Under the pieces are notes generated by a model. The model was not told the DNA's origin. It searched no databases and saw only the letters and a list, made by a program, of their open reading frames with translations. From assembly GCA_028564705.1 (NCBI GenBank), contig JAPXFQ010001942.1:29401-93400 (forward strand): 64,000 nucleotides of DNA, written 5' to 3'. Shown here in pieces: positions 46,937 through 59,237 of the stretch; within the stretch, counting starts at the first letter, position 1, and every line of letters starts with the position of its first letter. The position numbers and the translations under genes were made by a program. Origin of the DNA: Apricaphanius iberus. Its lineage: Eukaryota; Chordata; Actinopteri; Cyprinodontiformes; Aphaniidae.

Positions 46937-47368
46937 TCAGCTGTCAGTCAATTTACTCCAGTCCGCTCTCACGCTCAGGAGGCAGATTATGAATGAATGT
47001 CTTTGCTTCTTTTGGTGTTTGAAGAATTGCCGTCGGCCGTCTTGGAGAATTCTCAACGTTGCAGGATGGAGCGATGCAAAAGGAATTTTCTTGGCCGCAA
47101 GTTCTTTCTTACAGCCCTCCTGGAAAATTGATGACTCGAATGTTATTACGTATGCTGTATTTTGAAGTTGGTCGACTTTTTCGAGCAGATAGTCATTCTG
47201 TTTGCGTAGTTGAAGCACTGTTTTGTCCAGACCCACTGTAACTCTTGTGACAAGGCCGGTTATGGTTTTATCCAAATGTGTAATGGCAGTATTTCTCTCG
47301 GTCAACTCATTAAATTGGGCGTTAGTTTTTGCGGGGTAGCTTTGTCTTCCTTTAGACCTGAGATCCAT
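46937..47368 (-). pseudogene. L1 ORF1 (RNA-binding protein) with internal deletion
   Basis: A 143-codon frame. Residues about 20-75 form a heptad-like coiled coil (LTERNTAITHLDKTITGL and LRKQNDYLLEKVDQLQN), typical of L1 ORF1 trimerisation. The peptide then jumps to the ORF1 C-terminal motif KKELAAKKIPFASLHPATLRIL..GRRQFF. The RNA-recognition domain that normally lies between is missing, so this is an internally deleted copy. L1 ORF1 proteins are usually 300 residues or more. Confidence 0.7.
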
Positions 47369-47500
47369 ACACTTACTTTAGATCAACTTGGATTTTGAGT
47401 TAAAGTGATATAAATTAATTGAAGAATAATTTTAACTAGGTGTTGTCGGGAGCTCCGGGTGGCACGTACGTCTACTCTCGCTGCATCACGTGTCCCTCCA

Positions 47501-49137
47501 AAAACACATGTTTTTAAGGTGTAAAAGTTGCAGTTTGTCATTATGCCTCCATCTGTTTTAGCTAGTTGAAAGTTTGACACCAGATAAAAAAGGAGATGGA
47601 TGTCCTTTCTTTGGTAAAACATCTTACAATCAAATTTACCATGCCCCTGGGAAACATACCAATATACTCTTCAGATTTTTTTTCCAGTGTAAGCCAATCT
47701 GAGAAATTAAAGCAGAACACATTATGTTTTGTAAAATAAGGTATGCCACATGGTAGATAAAGAATTAGGAAGCACAAGTTGTAAAATAATTCACCAAGTG
47801 ACCTAGCTATTTAGTCTAACTAGCTTGATGCATGTGATAGTCTTGTGAAATGGCAAAACATGTAATGTTACTAAATCAAAATGTCACTGGAATTACATTT
47901 CGCTTCTTTGGTAGGAGATTTTTTTTAATGGTTCTTCTTCTCATATATTCATTCCTTACTTGTGTGCTTCTAACAGCCGGATACACTTAGCACTGGGTTG
48001 GTATCACAGTGGAAAAAATAAACAATGCAAGTCTGAATAGGTTAAAAGCTGGCGTTCACATCGCTAATTCTGGTGTCATGTGACCAACATAGCTAGCTTA
48101 GATAGCTTTTCACAAGTGGACCAAGACTGGGTTTTTGTGAGCACCTTAACTGGACCATTCAACAACATAACCTCTAGAGAATCATAGGGAGAGATGCATA
48201 TAAAATAGTATTAGCTGTAGTGCTGTGACAGAGCAGGTCAACATTGAAAACTAATCCTCTTGAATTTGGTGGTGGTTAAAACAGGGCTAGCAGTAGATGG
48301 TAGTAAATGTTTAATACTTTATATGTGTCTCAAGGTATCTGCGTTTTTAAAGTAAGCCCATCGGGAGGTTTTAAAAATAACTTTGCAGTGATACCTACTG
48401 TGTCTGCATGACACTAAACAATAGAAAAAAACAGCTTCTATTATTACACACAACAATTGCTATAGATAGCACCCAACAGTATCTATCTAAAACAACACAT
48501 CCATCAATAAGTTCAGCTCTTCATACATCCCTAGTCTGTTTAGATCGTCATAAGAAATGTAAAAAGTTAAATTACTGTTGACTTAAATGACATATGAGCA
48601 GGCCATGTTTTTTATTATCCCTTTGTAGAATATTGCTTCAGTTGACAGCCAGTTGCATCTTGTTAAGCTGGGCCACATTGGCTTGTTCTATGTGCTAATC
48701 CGCATTGCTGAATGAAAACTGAGTCAGCACCGGCTGCAAAGGCCCGTCATGCTCAACCAAGTGTGTGGGAACAAAGAATGTTGAGGACCAGATGCACTGC
48801 CATCGTGTTAATTGAGCTTTTACTGTGCTGATAAATGACACGCAAAAACATATTAGAGCTCAGCTTTCTAAAGCAGAAAATGAACAGCAAGTTCAACTTA
48901 ACTCCCTCTGTTAACAGAGTTTTCCTTAATTATTTAACAAATGCAAGAATAGCCATATCTTATTTAAAGGCAATATTAAAAAGAATGGAGTGAATATCAC
49001 AGGTATAACTGGAGAGAAACTTGAATGTGTTACAAATATAAAGACAATCATTCAAAAGGGTTTGATTATTTTTATTATGTTTGATTATCATGTGTTAATT
49101 AAAGTATTTGTAGTCCTCGTCTTTAATCCAAATACAG
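47501..49137. other. Intergenic DNA with a possible conserved block
   Basis: No gene is seen. Positions 48610-48860 are unique-looking with AACTGAGTCAGCACC (a Maf/AP-1-like site) and GTTAATTGAGC, which could be enhancer sequence. This is motif resemblance only. Confidence 0.35.
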
Positions 49138-49363
49138 CAGGGGTCTCCAACTCCAGATCTAAAGAGCTTCTGTCCTGCAACATTTAGGTGTGTCCCTGCT
49201 TCACCATACCTGAATCAAATAAGTGAATCACCTCTTCAGTATGCCATCAAGTTTGGCAAATGCCAGATAATGAGTCATTCATTTGATTCAGCTGTGCTGG
49301 AGTAGAGATGCACCTAAAAGTTGTTGGCCAGTAGCTCTCAATGACAGGAGTAGGAGAGCCATG
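49138..49363. mobile_element. Palindromic hAT-type MITE
   Basis: It starts CAGGGGTCTCCAACTCC and contains TCCTGCAACATTTAG, TGAATCAAATAAG, GGAGTAGAGATGCACCTAAAAGTTG and GTAGCTCTCAATGACAGGAG. This is the mirror-image order of an abundant fish MITE. The right terminus is decayed (GGAGAGCCATG instead of GGAGACCCCTG). A target duplication could not be confirmed. Confidence 0.7.
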
Positions 49364-51032
49364 AAAAAGAGCTTTTACTATTCATCTTAATTTAGAATAA
49401 TACTTTATAGATCAGTACCTTTGAAAGTATTGTAGTTCTAATACAACAGTCAGGTAAAAGCAGGTCATGCAATAGCAGTTAAAGCAATTCTATCCATAGA
49501 AATCAGAAAATATTTTAAGAGAAGGTTAAGGTTAAGGTTTTTCTCCTTATTCATATTTGAATATGAGCAAGAATCAAGGGTTGCTTTAATCAGAGACTGC
49601 GATAGAAACAATCTGTAGGCCATGAGTCATTTTGAAAGATTGCAATTCACACTCTAACATTTTCAACTTTATACAACAGAGTTCATGTAAGCAATCAGTA
49701 AAAAAGGATTCCCGATGAGAGCATCATCTCAGCCCAAATTCTGATCACTTTAATGAGAGGAATCTTCAAAAGAAATGTGGCTGCAGAGCGAGGATTCGGC
49801 TTGTGTGAGTGTATTAGTCCAGCTCTACGCCGAGCGTTCAGGCCACAGCAGGTGACATGTTGATAACTAATACATGTAATGTAGCTTATTAATCTGATTA
49901 ATGTGTGACGCAAAGATGTGGATTTTCTGTTCCGTTTATTCACATTGAATATTAATGATGATGTTTGACTTTTAAACATTAATGAACATATCATTATTTT
50001 CATCTTAAATATTAACTGGTAAAAATAGATTACAACCAAACTTTTTTAAACCTGTCAGTCAAAATGACCGACAACAAAAATTGTAGTGAGAACTTTCAGT
50101 AAGAATATCAGTAAGAATGGGAATCAAACACACACGTTCATAATAAGATATGTAACCAGTACATTGTCTAAACCACTGGTTTAGACCTATCAGGATCCAC
50201 AAACCCGCCTAATAGTGTGTTGGTTGCTCAGATTCTAGGCCTGATCTGTACATGGACTACACGAAAGGAGCCGTTACATCCATCAACAAGCTGTGGGCCG
50301 CAGATCTTTGGAGTCTTGTATGTAACGAAATTGGACCTCCACGGGTTATACCTCCTTTTTTTTATGTGCTATGATGTAATGATAATCTTAGTTCATTGGA
50401 ATGATGTAATGATGTAATTAATTTATTTTGAATTAAAGGCTGGTAAAGACTCAATAATTGTCTGTTTCATCCTTTCCAGAAAACCCTTTAGGACTCATGA
50501 TCACTCATGAAATTGATGGTTTCGTTCATCGTTTTAGACTTCTGAAAAACTAAAGATCACCTCACATCTGGTTAAACCAACAATCCCGTGATTTCACTTA
50601 TATCCAGTTTTACCAGTCTGTAGGGGGCCATCCTGTTCCCTTGGTTCAGAGCAACACCTGGCCATGGGTAGGGCCCTTTATGAGGACACCTTTCTGCTCT
50701 AAATGCCTAAGAGACTTGCAGATTTCTCTGGATCATACTGTACGAGTTTAGTTCGGCAAACTCAGAGAATAGAGCAGGTGGGGCTTTTTTCCTGAGTGTT
50801 ATAGTGTGAATGCATCCAGCGTTGTGTCAGAACAGTCTCATCTATTTGATTCAATTTAACTGGGACAAGATGACATAACTGGGTTGTGTTATTCCGCTCA
50901 GTTTAGAAGCTGCTGGTTTGCATGTGTTTACGGGATGCTTTCAGCTGAGTAAGTAGGTATCCTTGTAGTTAGCAGCTAGGGCTCATTTCAGGATCATTTC
51001 AGGCTCAAAAAACTGAATTTAACACATTTTTG

Positions 51033-51033
<1 letters not shown>
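49364..51033. other. Intergenic DNA, no gene seen
   Basis: Positions 49690-49960 hold several TAAT-type homeodomain words and are unique-looking; conserved function is only a possibility. The rest is ordinary A/T-rich sequence. Confidence 0.35.
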
Positions 51034-51066
<33 letters not shown>

Positions 51067-51350
51067 TGCAGTGTTACCTTACCTGCAGTGGTTTAATGCT
51101 CTCATGTTCTCCATCCTCCATCTCTTATCGCTCGTTCCCTCTCTCCATCAGCTCTTTACTCTCTTGCTCTCTCCTGTTTGCCAAGCCAGCCGGTGTTGAC
51201 AAAGCACGATCTGTTGAGTGTTTGTGTGTGTGCGTGGGTGTGTGTGTGTGTGTGCTTTTCTGTTGACAGAGCTGAGATATTTAATTGACACCCACAGAGA
51301 GAATTATACAAGCTTCCAAATGCACCCTCTCTCTCTCTCTCTCTTTCTGT
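51034..51350. repeat. GT and CT microsatellites
   Basis: (GT)n at about 51036-51062 and 51220-51254, and (CT)n at 51326-51346. Confidence 0.95.
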
Positions 51351-53331
51351 GTGTGTTAAGGATTTGATTTTGTTTTGGTAGGCCCGTGTGTGTTCATGTG
51401 TGAGTCGGTGCCCACACATCAAAGCAGCGCTTATGCGAACAGGTTCTCATACATAGACCTACATTACGTTGCATTTTCTTCTCCTCTCTGCTTCAAGTTT
51501 TTTTGTTTTTTTTTACCTGTTTCCATCAAACTAACTTTTTTTGTCATCTGTACTTTGGCCGTACCTTTGCTCAGACTCCGTCACCATCAGAAGGAGAAGG
51601 ACACCTGTCCAATTAAAGTGTTATTTTCTCAAACTAGCAAGCCAACATAGAAACGTGCTCCTGATCGCAAAAAGAGATATTTCACCTCTTCCCAAGTAAG
51701 CATCAGGTTTGCTAACCTGTTGCACAGTTGACCAGTCTTTCTATTATTGAGTGTCCATCATTGCTAATGCATGTGTTTATACTAGTTCAATATTTTAGTC
51801 CATATTTTGCTGAATAATCTAATGTTGCTTGTCACTGTGTGTTTATATGTGTGCCAAGTTATATTGCATTGAGTCTCAAAAGATGGCTCTGTTTGGGGTT
51901 GTCTTGGCCCAGTCAACTAATTGAGCAACAATACGATCACATAAGTCAAAACGATTAGTTCCTGATGACACTCTAAAACTGTCTCCGAGCTAATAGGATT
52001 ATGAAAAAAAAGAAAAACTGATTGATGATTGAGGTGAATTCCATGTAAATGACAAAGACTGTACACCAACGGCCTCCACAGACACCAGATCACAGTCCAG
52101 TAGGACAGCTTTGGGATGTGGTGGAACGGGATGCTTTATGATAATCAAAACTGGAATAAATAATCAAATAACATTGTTCCGACCAAAGGTTGTCTTGAAA
52201 ATATTAGATCTGAGTTTCTTCTTTAAACTGAAAAAAAAAGTCCAAATGAGGAACCCAGGAGGCATCTCGATCAAATGTTTAAACCTTCTCGGACTCTGGC
52301 TTCAATTTTTACTATCAGTCTGTTTTGTTATTTATCTACACCTCCTTATGTTCAAAATAGCCTAAACACCATATTAGATAAATTCTTCTTTCAATATAAA
52401 GCATCTAGTGACCAAACGCTGCATTGACTACTGATTACATCAACTATTGAGAAACGTTCTGGTGAAACAATCTCCGGCATACGTTCTCTGTTGATGAAGA
52501 CAGATAGTTTGAAAACTGGACTGCGTGGACGGATTATGGCGTTGCGTCAATCCGTTTCAACGTACACGGAGAAGTATAAACTAGGTTTTAGATGAAAGAC
52601 CAGCTTTCATAAACTGAAGGAATTTCAACCTTACTTATTCATTTGGGTTAATTGTTGCACTTTAAAACTCAAGTCTCTAACTTTTCTTTGGGCAAACCAT
52701 TTAGAAAATGCATTCACAGAAATTAAAAAGTGAAAGTTCATTAAGGTTCAAATGTTCTTTGAATATTTCACTATGAGTTACAGCCTTAGTTTCCAACCTC
52801 AGCACGGCTCCTACCTCAGACTGTTTAATAATTCCTCAAAGAATATATACAAGTCCTTCCTCATATTTTTGGAGAATATACTGTATGGGGTAGATGCCGT
52901 AGACTGAATGGGTGGCAATATTTGGAAAATACCTGGATTCTGAACGTGATAGCTCACCAGAACATTTAGTAAAAAAAGAACTAGTCATTTTTGGAACTGT
53001 GAACTTTGTTCAAAAATGTGAATGATAAACTGAATACATTACTTTTAAAATGTGGGAACTGAACATTGAACTAGGTAGGTCATATATAAATTAAACTTTC
53101 CCAACACTGTCTGTAGCTCTCTATACTTCTAGTTACAAACTAGTTGATCCTAGTGAAAGTTTTGTGTTTTCTTATTCTGCTCCTTGTCTCCACAGCTGAA
53201 GTTTTATTATTCCTCCTCAGTCTCTCCCCATCTAGACATTCCTAAGTCAGATCCTGACAAGTAAAAAGAACTTTTTCAATCACACAGTTCTCACCCTTGT
53301 AAATATGGTAAGTGAACTCTTTACCTATACC
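51351..53331. other. Intergenic desert, no gene seen
   Basis: A/T-rich DNA; none of the short open frames has a recognisable motif. Confidence 0.4.
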
Positions 53332-53999
53332 CAGAGCCGGACCCAGGCAGAAAAAACCTAAGAGGTCCCCCCCATCCGGGCCCCCCCCATAAATGCTGAA
53401 AGTGAACAGGGAAAACACATGTTAAAATGTATGAAAATGTGAATATTACGCCATTTGATTTAGTTTGTTTCAATTTAGATTATTTAAAAATTGTCAATTG
53501 TTTAAATGTTTTTGTGGTAACTCTGCAAGTTTCTTTGTTACTAATTATTTTATTAATTGTTTTTTAATTGAAATTCTATTTTGGTCCCAGAAAATTTTAA
53601 ATGTAGCAAAAAATGGCTAATTAAATACATTTAAAGGAATAAAAATGTATGAACTGTGCCTTTTTAATTTAGAAAAAATAATTATATTTACAATTTTTAA
53701 TTAAATTAAAATGTTAAATTACTTTTTAATATTCATTGTTTGATTGTCGTGTTACTACTGTTACAATCCGATGCTTTAGCTTAACCTTGCTATTCTGTTT
53801 GAGCTTCAGATTGTCTCAGCCAATTTTAAAAATTACCCATGATTTATATTTAGGCTCAGCCAAATAAACTCTGCCTACTTTCCAAAATTAAACCAAATAT
53901 TGATTGAAACGCTGTTATTGTGGGTAGTGGTCTTAACAGGAAGGGGGCCTCCTGAGTTAAACTCTGTTTAAGGCCCCATAAGACTTTTGGCCGGTCCTG
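53332..53999. mobile_element. hAT-type MITE with 8-bp target duplication
   Basis: Termini CAGAGCCGG (53332) and CCGGTCCTG (to 53999) are inverted repeats with one mismatch in nine. The 8-base flanks CCTATACC (53324-53331) and CCTTTACC (54000-54007) match at seven of eight positions. The 668-base interior is A/T-rich without a transposase. Confidence 0.8.
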
Positions 54000-54007
54000 C
54001 CTTTACC

Positions 54008-55299
54008 GCTAGTCTCCCCAGTATGATTCTGGATGTGGGTCAGGTAATTACTGTACCTTTCAACATGACACTCTCATTTCTGTTAGTGTTTATCCTGGGG
54101 GTTCCCAATGTTGAACACTAGACCCAGTTGTTTTCATCCTGCGCGTTTTAGATAATATGAGGACCTATACAACGGCTGAAGTAGAAAGAAACCGACTGTA
54201 TTAACAGACCAACATGATTAAGTTGCTGCGCTGCTTATCAGAAGTATTCGCCCCTTGGATAATTGCTCTTTTTTATTGCTTTTACAAAGCATGACCAGAA
54301 AAACTTGGCTTTTTGAAAACTAACCAAAACATTAAAAAAATAATAATGTCAAAGCGCCAACTGATTTTACTGATGTAACTGAAAAAAGGGAATCTAGTCG
54401 ACTTTGGTGGTACAAGCAGGCCAGTGTTGTGTATTAATGGACAACGAAATGTTCAGGCTCGTTATGTTGCAGCTTGGACTTCTATCTGCGTTACACAATT
54501 AACAAAGAACATTTCCATGGTGCCAGACAGCAGGACAGAGCAACGGAGTCTCTCCACGCTGGCATCTGCAGTGGCAAGAAACGGTGCAAAAACTCCATGT
54601 ACTTGCTACCATGCCATTGGATTTCTGATGTATGAATCCTGTAAACTACTTCAGAGGAAAGTGCAGACAGCGATGTGAAGAAATACGAGTTAGGGATGTA
54701 ATAAAAAAAAGGTCTATACATCAGTTTACAAGAGGACAGGAAGGGCAAAGATAGTGCATATCGATCTGATTTATTGGCATTTATGTGTTAATTGAAGAAA
54801 ATGTACTTCATAATGTTGGAGTGGGAGAAAAATGGTTTTCAGCTTTGTGTTTGTTTACAAGTAAAACTCTAAAACGGACATTATAGCTGTTGCTATAGCT
54901 GTTTTAATCTACAAATCAGAGCCTCTTGGAAAATCAAAAAAGAGGTAAGAAAGTCAAAAGAAAACTACAGGGAGCAGGGCTGGGTATCGATGCAGTCTGA
55001 TCCAGTTGATATTGATATGGCTCAGGGTTATTAAAACCATTTTTTTATCTTTTACCTTAATTTTATGTCTGAAATTCAATGACTTAACACTGGGTGAGTA
55101 ACAGTTCACAATGGAAAACTGTATTAATACTTTCAGACCCAAAACTTAAAACGGCCATCTGGGCTTTTCCTTTCTATTTCAGCTGTAAAAAGGGCAAACT
55201 ATTCTAAAAAATAAAATCGATTTTTGAGCTTTCGAAACGATTTGATTCAATTTCTACAAGAATCGATTCAGAATACATTTTTTTTTAAATTATTTCAGC
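54008..55299. other. Intergenic DNA with decayed repeat ends
   Basis: A Tc1-like GAAGTATTCGCCCCTTGGA lies at 54241-54259. AGGGCTGGGTATCGATGCAG at 54976-54995 resembles the start of another fish DNA repeat, possibly continued by the ATCGATT-rich block at 55215-55270. No gene is seen. Confidence 0.35.
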
Positions 55300-55590
55300 A
55301 CAGCACTAACAAGGAGTCATGTTTGCAGTTTGCCACAGCCAATGCAGAAAGCAAAGCAAACATGAGGAGGAAATATGATCCCTTAATATACCGGCCTCAG
55401 AGGGAAGAATATGGGTGGCAGCATCATGCTGTGGGGAAGCTGTTCCTCAGAAGGAACCATATCAATGGAGGTGAATACTGAACCGGAAGAACACCAGTTA
55501 GAGGTTGCAGAAGATCTGAGACTGTTGGGACGGGGTAGATCACAGCATAACTTCAAATCAAGATTCTGTTCTAAAGCATGGTGTCATACA
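55300..55590 (+). mobile_element. Tc1-like transposase fragment
   Basis: The frame from 55411 reads MGGSIMLWGSCSSEGT, the conserved GGSIMLWG block of Tc1/mariner transposases. The next bases keep the DNA pattern of the following region (GAAGAACACCAGTTAGAGG.TGCAGAAGATCTGAGACT), but the frame is lost. The catalytic DDE residues are not recoverable. It is a dead fragment of about 290 bases. Confidence 0.7.
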
Positions 55591-56499
55591 AGATAGCTGT
55601 TGATTCCATGTGCGCCTCCAATGAACACTAATGTGTCAGTGAACCAATCAGAAGTTTTCATGCCCATGACATCATCATTTTGGCTTTCATTTTATTGGCC
55701 CACATGGAAAGACTCAATATAAACATAAAGGTTTTAATATATGTTTTGATTCAGGTTCTAAATATATGTGATATACACAAAATTGGGCATTTCCCTACAT
55801 TATAGATACATATTTGTTCCTATCTGTTCGTATGATATACGAAAATTGCCAATTCTATATGTCACATATATTCAAAAAGGATGCATTTATATAGGTTATT
55901 TCTTTGTGTGACAAGGTGCCCAGTCACATGAGTTTGTTTTTGACAATATGTCAACAATACCTGGAGCAGGACCTAACACAGGTCTCATAGGTGAGAGTCA
56001 TACACATTACCACTCGGCAAACAGGTCAACGAAGTCACTGAGATCTATTAGATTTATAATGACAAGACGTCTACACATGTCACATGATCCGCATGCAGAT
56101 CAGCTGCGGAGTGCGCAGCGGAGCACACGCAGTGGAAATTAGGGAAGAATCATTCACTGCGAATTATGTACACAACGCTTGAGTAGTCCATTTTCTCTTA
56201 AAATAATTGGAATGAGGTTAATAATACACAAGAAGGAAAACAGTTTCAAGAGGGGCAATCCTATGTCTTGCCAATAGTTAATTTCCACCACATGCCAATT
56301 ACATGTGTTACCGATTTCACGTGTTTGCACATACAGAAGTTATTGCATCATTATTTTTTTTCTTCTATAATGGAGTTCAGACAAATATACAGGTATTACC
56401 TTGATAATAAAAAAACAAAAAACAAAAACCTGTGAGCTGGGCATCATATATGACAGTTGCCAAAGTGAGATAAATTGACCAGATCCTGCCATGGGGAGT
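55591..56499. other. Intergenic DNA with a small inverted repeat
   Basis: TAAATATATGTGATATA near 55758 pairs imperfectly with the CATATATTC region near 55865, a decayed A/T-rich inverted repeat. No gene is seen. Confidence 0.35.
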
Positions 56500-57165
56500 C
56501 AAGTCACGCCCTTCTACTTCTGCTCCATGGGTCCCCAAATGCCAAAAAAAGGAAATATGTTCAATGGAGCGATAAAAGTTATTTTCTGATCCACTTTGAA
56601 ATACGCTGTGAATCGAGCATATGATGTCCGTGAATTTTAAAAACTAATTTCGATGCAGAGAAAACGCTGATTTTCGACCCGAGGCAAAAGTTATTTTAGG
56701 TTTTGTGTGAAAACGCTTAGCGGACTACAACTGCAGAAGAAGAAGGAGAGTGAGGGCCGTAGCCACCAGGACGAAGAAAGGAGCAACAAACATGGAGAAA
56801 ACCACTAAAAATCTGACCATGTGGAAAGTAGCAGCTATACTGGGGATAAAGCAGTCGGTGGCGTAAAACACTCTAGATGAGTGTTTTACGTGCTATAGCT
56901 CCCGTTAGCCAAATTACTTTATATATGCGACTTCTTTTGTAGGCATTTTAAATGCGTATTTTTTAAAAACAAATAAATCCCTAATCACTGGACCATCACA
57001 TCCGAAATGTACATCATTAGTTATCATTTCAATTGAAGTACAACATATGTGTGATTCAGGACGTAAGACAAAGCGGACCAGAAAATAACTTTTATCGCTC
57101 CATTGACTTCCGTTCATAATTTTTTTGGTTTGGAGACCCACAGGCCACTGGAAGGGGAGGAGCCT
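56500..57165. mobile_element. Long imperfect foldback element with central hairpin
   Basis: The outer arms share GGGTC.CCAAA..CAAAAAAA, then CAATGGAGCGATAAAAGTTATTTTCTG (56562-56588 and the complement of 57077-57103), then .TCC.CTTTG. At 56862-56890 there is a perfect hairpin CGTAAAACACTC / GAGTGTTTTACG with loop TAGAT, close to the centre of symmetry. There is no transposase. The structure fits a non-autonomous foldback transposon. Confidence 0.65.
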
Positions 57166-57172
57166 AATGGTG

Positions 57173-57916
57173 CATTCACACCACAGGCTTTATCAGCGTC
57201 AGGCAAAGCTCACACAGCATCTAGTTCGACGCTTCTATGTTAAAGCTTGCAAAGTCTGCCACTTCTGAGCAAAAAAGAGCGCATGGGCGGGTCTTCTTCT
57301 GTTGCCAGGCATTCTGAACTATGGCGGATAGTATTGAGAGAGTGGCTTGGCTTTATTTGCTAAACAAAGCTAGACAACGTCGACTTCGACAACATCAGCG
57401 CCGTTTGTGGATACGCCCTATTCTACTGATGTGTTCTGAGTTTGGAGAGTTTAGCCATTTGGTCCAGGAGCTACCTATGGATGAGGTTCACTTTCAGCAG
57501 TACTTGCATCTGTCCTGCGCCTAATTTTACGACCTCTTGGGCCGCATCGGAGCTCAAATCTCCTACCAGGACACCAACTACAGGTTGTCTATTCCTCCTG
57601 AAGAGCGCCTGTCCATCTGCCTTCGGTAAGTGTTATTTTTGATTTTTTAAATATGCGTTTTCTAGACTTAAATGTAGGTTTTTCCTGCGCTACATTCAAA
57701 ATACTTGTAGTGACATCGCTACAATTATAAGCTCTGATTGGTTAACGCGCCGCTTCAGGGCCGTCAGCACCGTCAAAAGTTCAACTAGCTGAACTTCTGC
57801 GCTGCTGGTTGTATGAGCTTTGAAGCTTGAAAAGCAGGAAAGGCTTGAAAAGTTGACGGAGCCAAAGCTTACAAAGCGCTGCAGAGACCGTAACGCTCCT
57901 CCAACGGCCTCCGCCA
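57173..57916 (+). mobile_element. PIF/Harbinger-like transposon, partial
   Basis: The left end reads TGCATTCACACCACAGGCTTTA, typical of fish Harbinger-type elements. It is followed by the first transposase exon and a donor site. About 290 bases of non-coding sequence continue to 57916, where the hAT terminus begins. The nuclease exons and the right terminus are not found. Confidence 0.55.
57321..57625 (+). pseudogene. Harbinger transposase exon 1 with nonsense codon
   Basis: From the ATG at 57321 the frame encodes a basic N-terminus (ARQRRLRQHQRRLW), then FGEFSHLVQELPMDEVHFQQYLHLS, as in fish HARBI1-like transposases. A TAA at 57522-57524 interrupts it. The same frame then continues DLLGRIGAQISYQDTNYRLS and IPPEERLSICLR up to the splice donor CTTCG|GTAAGT at 57625/57626. 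A single CAA-to-TAA change would explain the stop. The DDE nuclease lay on later exons that are absent here. Confidence 0.75.
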
Positions 57917-59124
57917 TAGTGATGTGTCGTTCGTGAACGATTCGTTCAAAATGAACTAATCTTTTATACGACCCGAGAGTAACGAGTCCTCTCAGTGAGC
58001 GATTCGTTCATTGTCATGCAGTACCTTCTCTTGCCACATGTCAGCAGCTGCATGAGCTCAGTCAGCAGCAAGACAGGAAACAGAAATGATTCGTTCATGA
58101 CTCACTCAGCTGCTGCGTCCGTTTTCAGGTCCCAGTTCTTTTGTCATGTGACAGCCAGACCGCTCAGGCTGTGTGTGGCGACCAGCAAGTACTACAGTTC
58201 GCTCACGATTCGTTCATGTACGGATCGTGACAGATCATTCTTACTCATTCGTCACGTGAAAACTGTGGCTCAGCTTGCTACGGGCTGTGGAGCGGACTGA
58301 GAGATGAACAAGGAAATGAATGATGTCTGATATCTAATGTTCCTTTATTTGTCATTCGACACCCGATACATATTATTTATTCATTAAATCATAATTATTT
58401 AGTGGACTTCAATTCTTGTAGATGTGTTATTGTGTGTATAATTTAAAGTGTGTTAGTAAATAAATACTTTCGAAAATTATATCAAGTGGGTTTTGTGTTT
58501 TACTCTGCCACAAAATAATAAAATATCATAATACGTTATTCATTCATGAAAATCAGAACTAATCAGTGGACTCCGGTTCTTTTAACCTTTTTAATTTGAA
58601 TAATAATAATACGTTGAACAACTGAACTTTAATAGCGCTGGTTACCCACTCTGCTTTTTTGCTCACGTTCACAACTTTCGGCAAGTCGTTCTGTGACATG
58701 TCAGGAGAAAAAGTAATAATTTAATTCGGGGTTTTTTAAGTCTATGTACCCAATACTAATTTGTGTGTTAGGCAACCCTGCTGCTGCTGCAGTATTCCTG
58801 TCAGTGTCGGACACATAACCGTTTAGCGTAGGATGAGAAAAGGAGGTGCAAACGCAAGAGGGGGTTGGGGTGCACTTGGTTACAGTCACGGCACTAGCCG
58901 GTGTCGCATCCACTGTGCGAATCTAATTCACATCAAAAGTTGACTTTCTTATTAAGACATTTGTTTTCTACTACCTGTGCTAATTGGTGTTTGGTATGGA
59001 ATTGTGTGAAATGTGGAAATTATTTAACTCTCATGTTAAAGCTTTTCACGTTGTCACATTTTAATGTTGCACAGAGTGGATTACTAGGAGTGACGTGATT
59101 CAGGGTCACAAATGGAGTGCTACT

Positions 59125-59161
59125 GTCATTCAAGGCTCTGACTCCTAGAGCCTTGAATGAC
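59125..59161. repeat. Perfect 15-bp hairpin before the hAT transposase
   Basis: Arms GTCATTCAAGGCTCT and AGAGCCTTGAATGAC with a 7-base loop. It lies 77 bases upstream of the transposase ATG. Confidence 0.85.
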
Positions 59162-59237
59162 CCATCCCCCCACATTTACATTAAGTTCCAGGTAAAAATC
59201 AGAACACGAAAACCAGAGGTCTTAGCAGGTAAGAAAA

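Larger units (their letters stand above)
42331..47500 (-). mobile_element. Decayed L1-type LINE
   Basis: Minus-strand element of about 5.2 kb. Its 3' end has AATAAA followed by an A/C-rich tail (complement of 42331-42349). Then, reading 3' to 5', come the ORF2 remnants, an inter-ORF gap (about 46440-46930), an ORF1 remnant and a short leader up to about 47500. It carries deletions, frameshifts and an inserted DNA transposon, so it cannot be active. The FADD reverse-transcriptase box and the C-terminal C..C..H..C knuckle identify the L1 clade. Confidence 0.85.
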
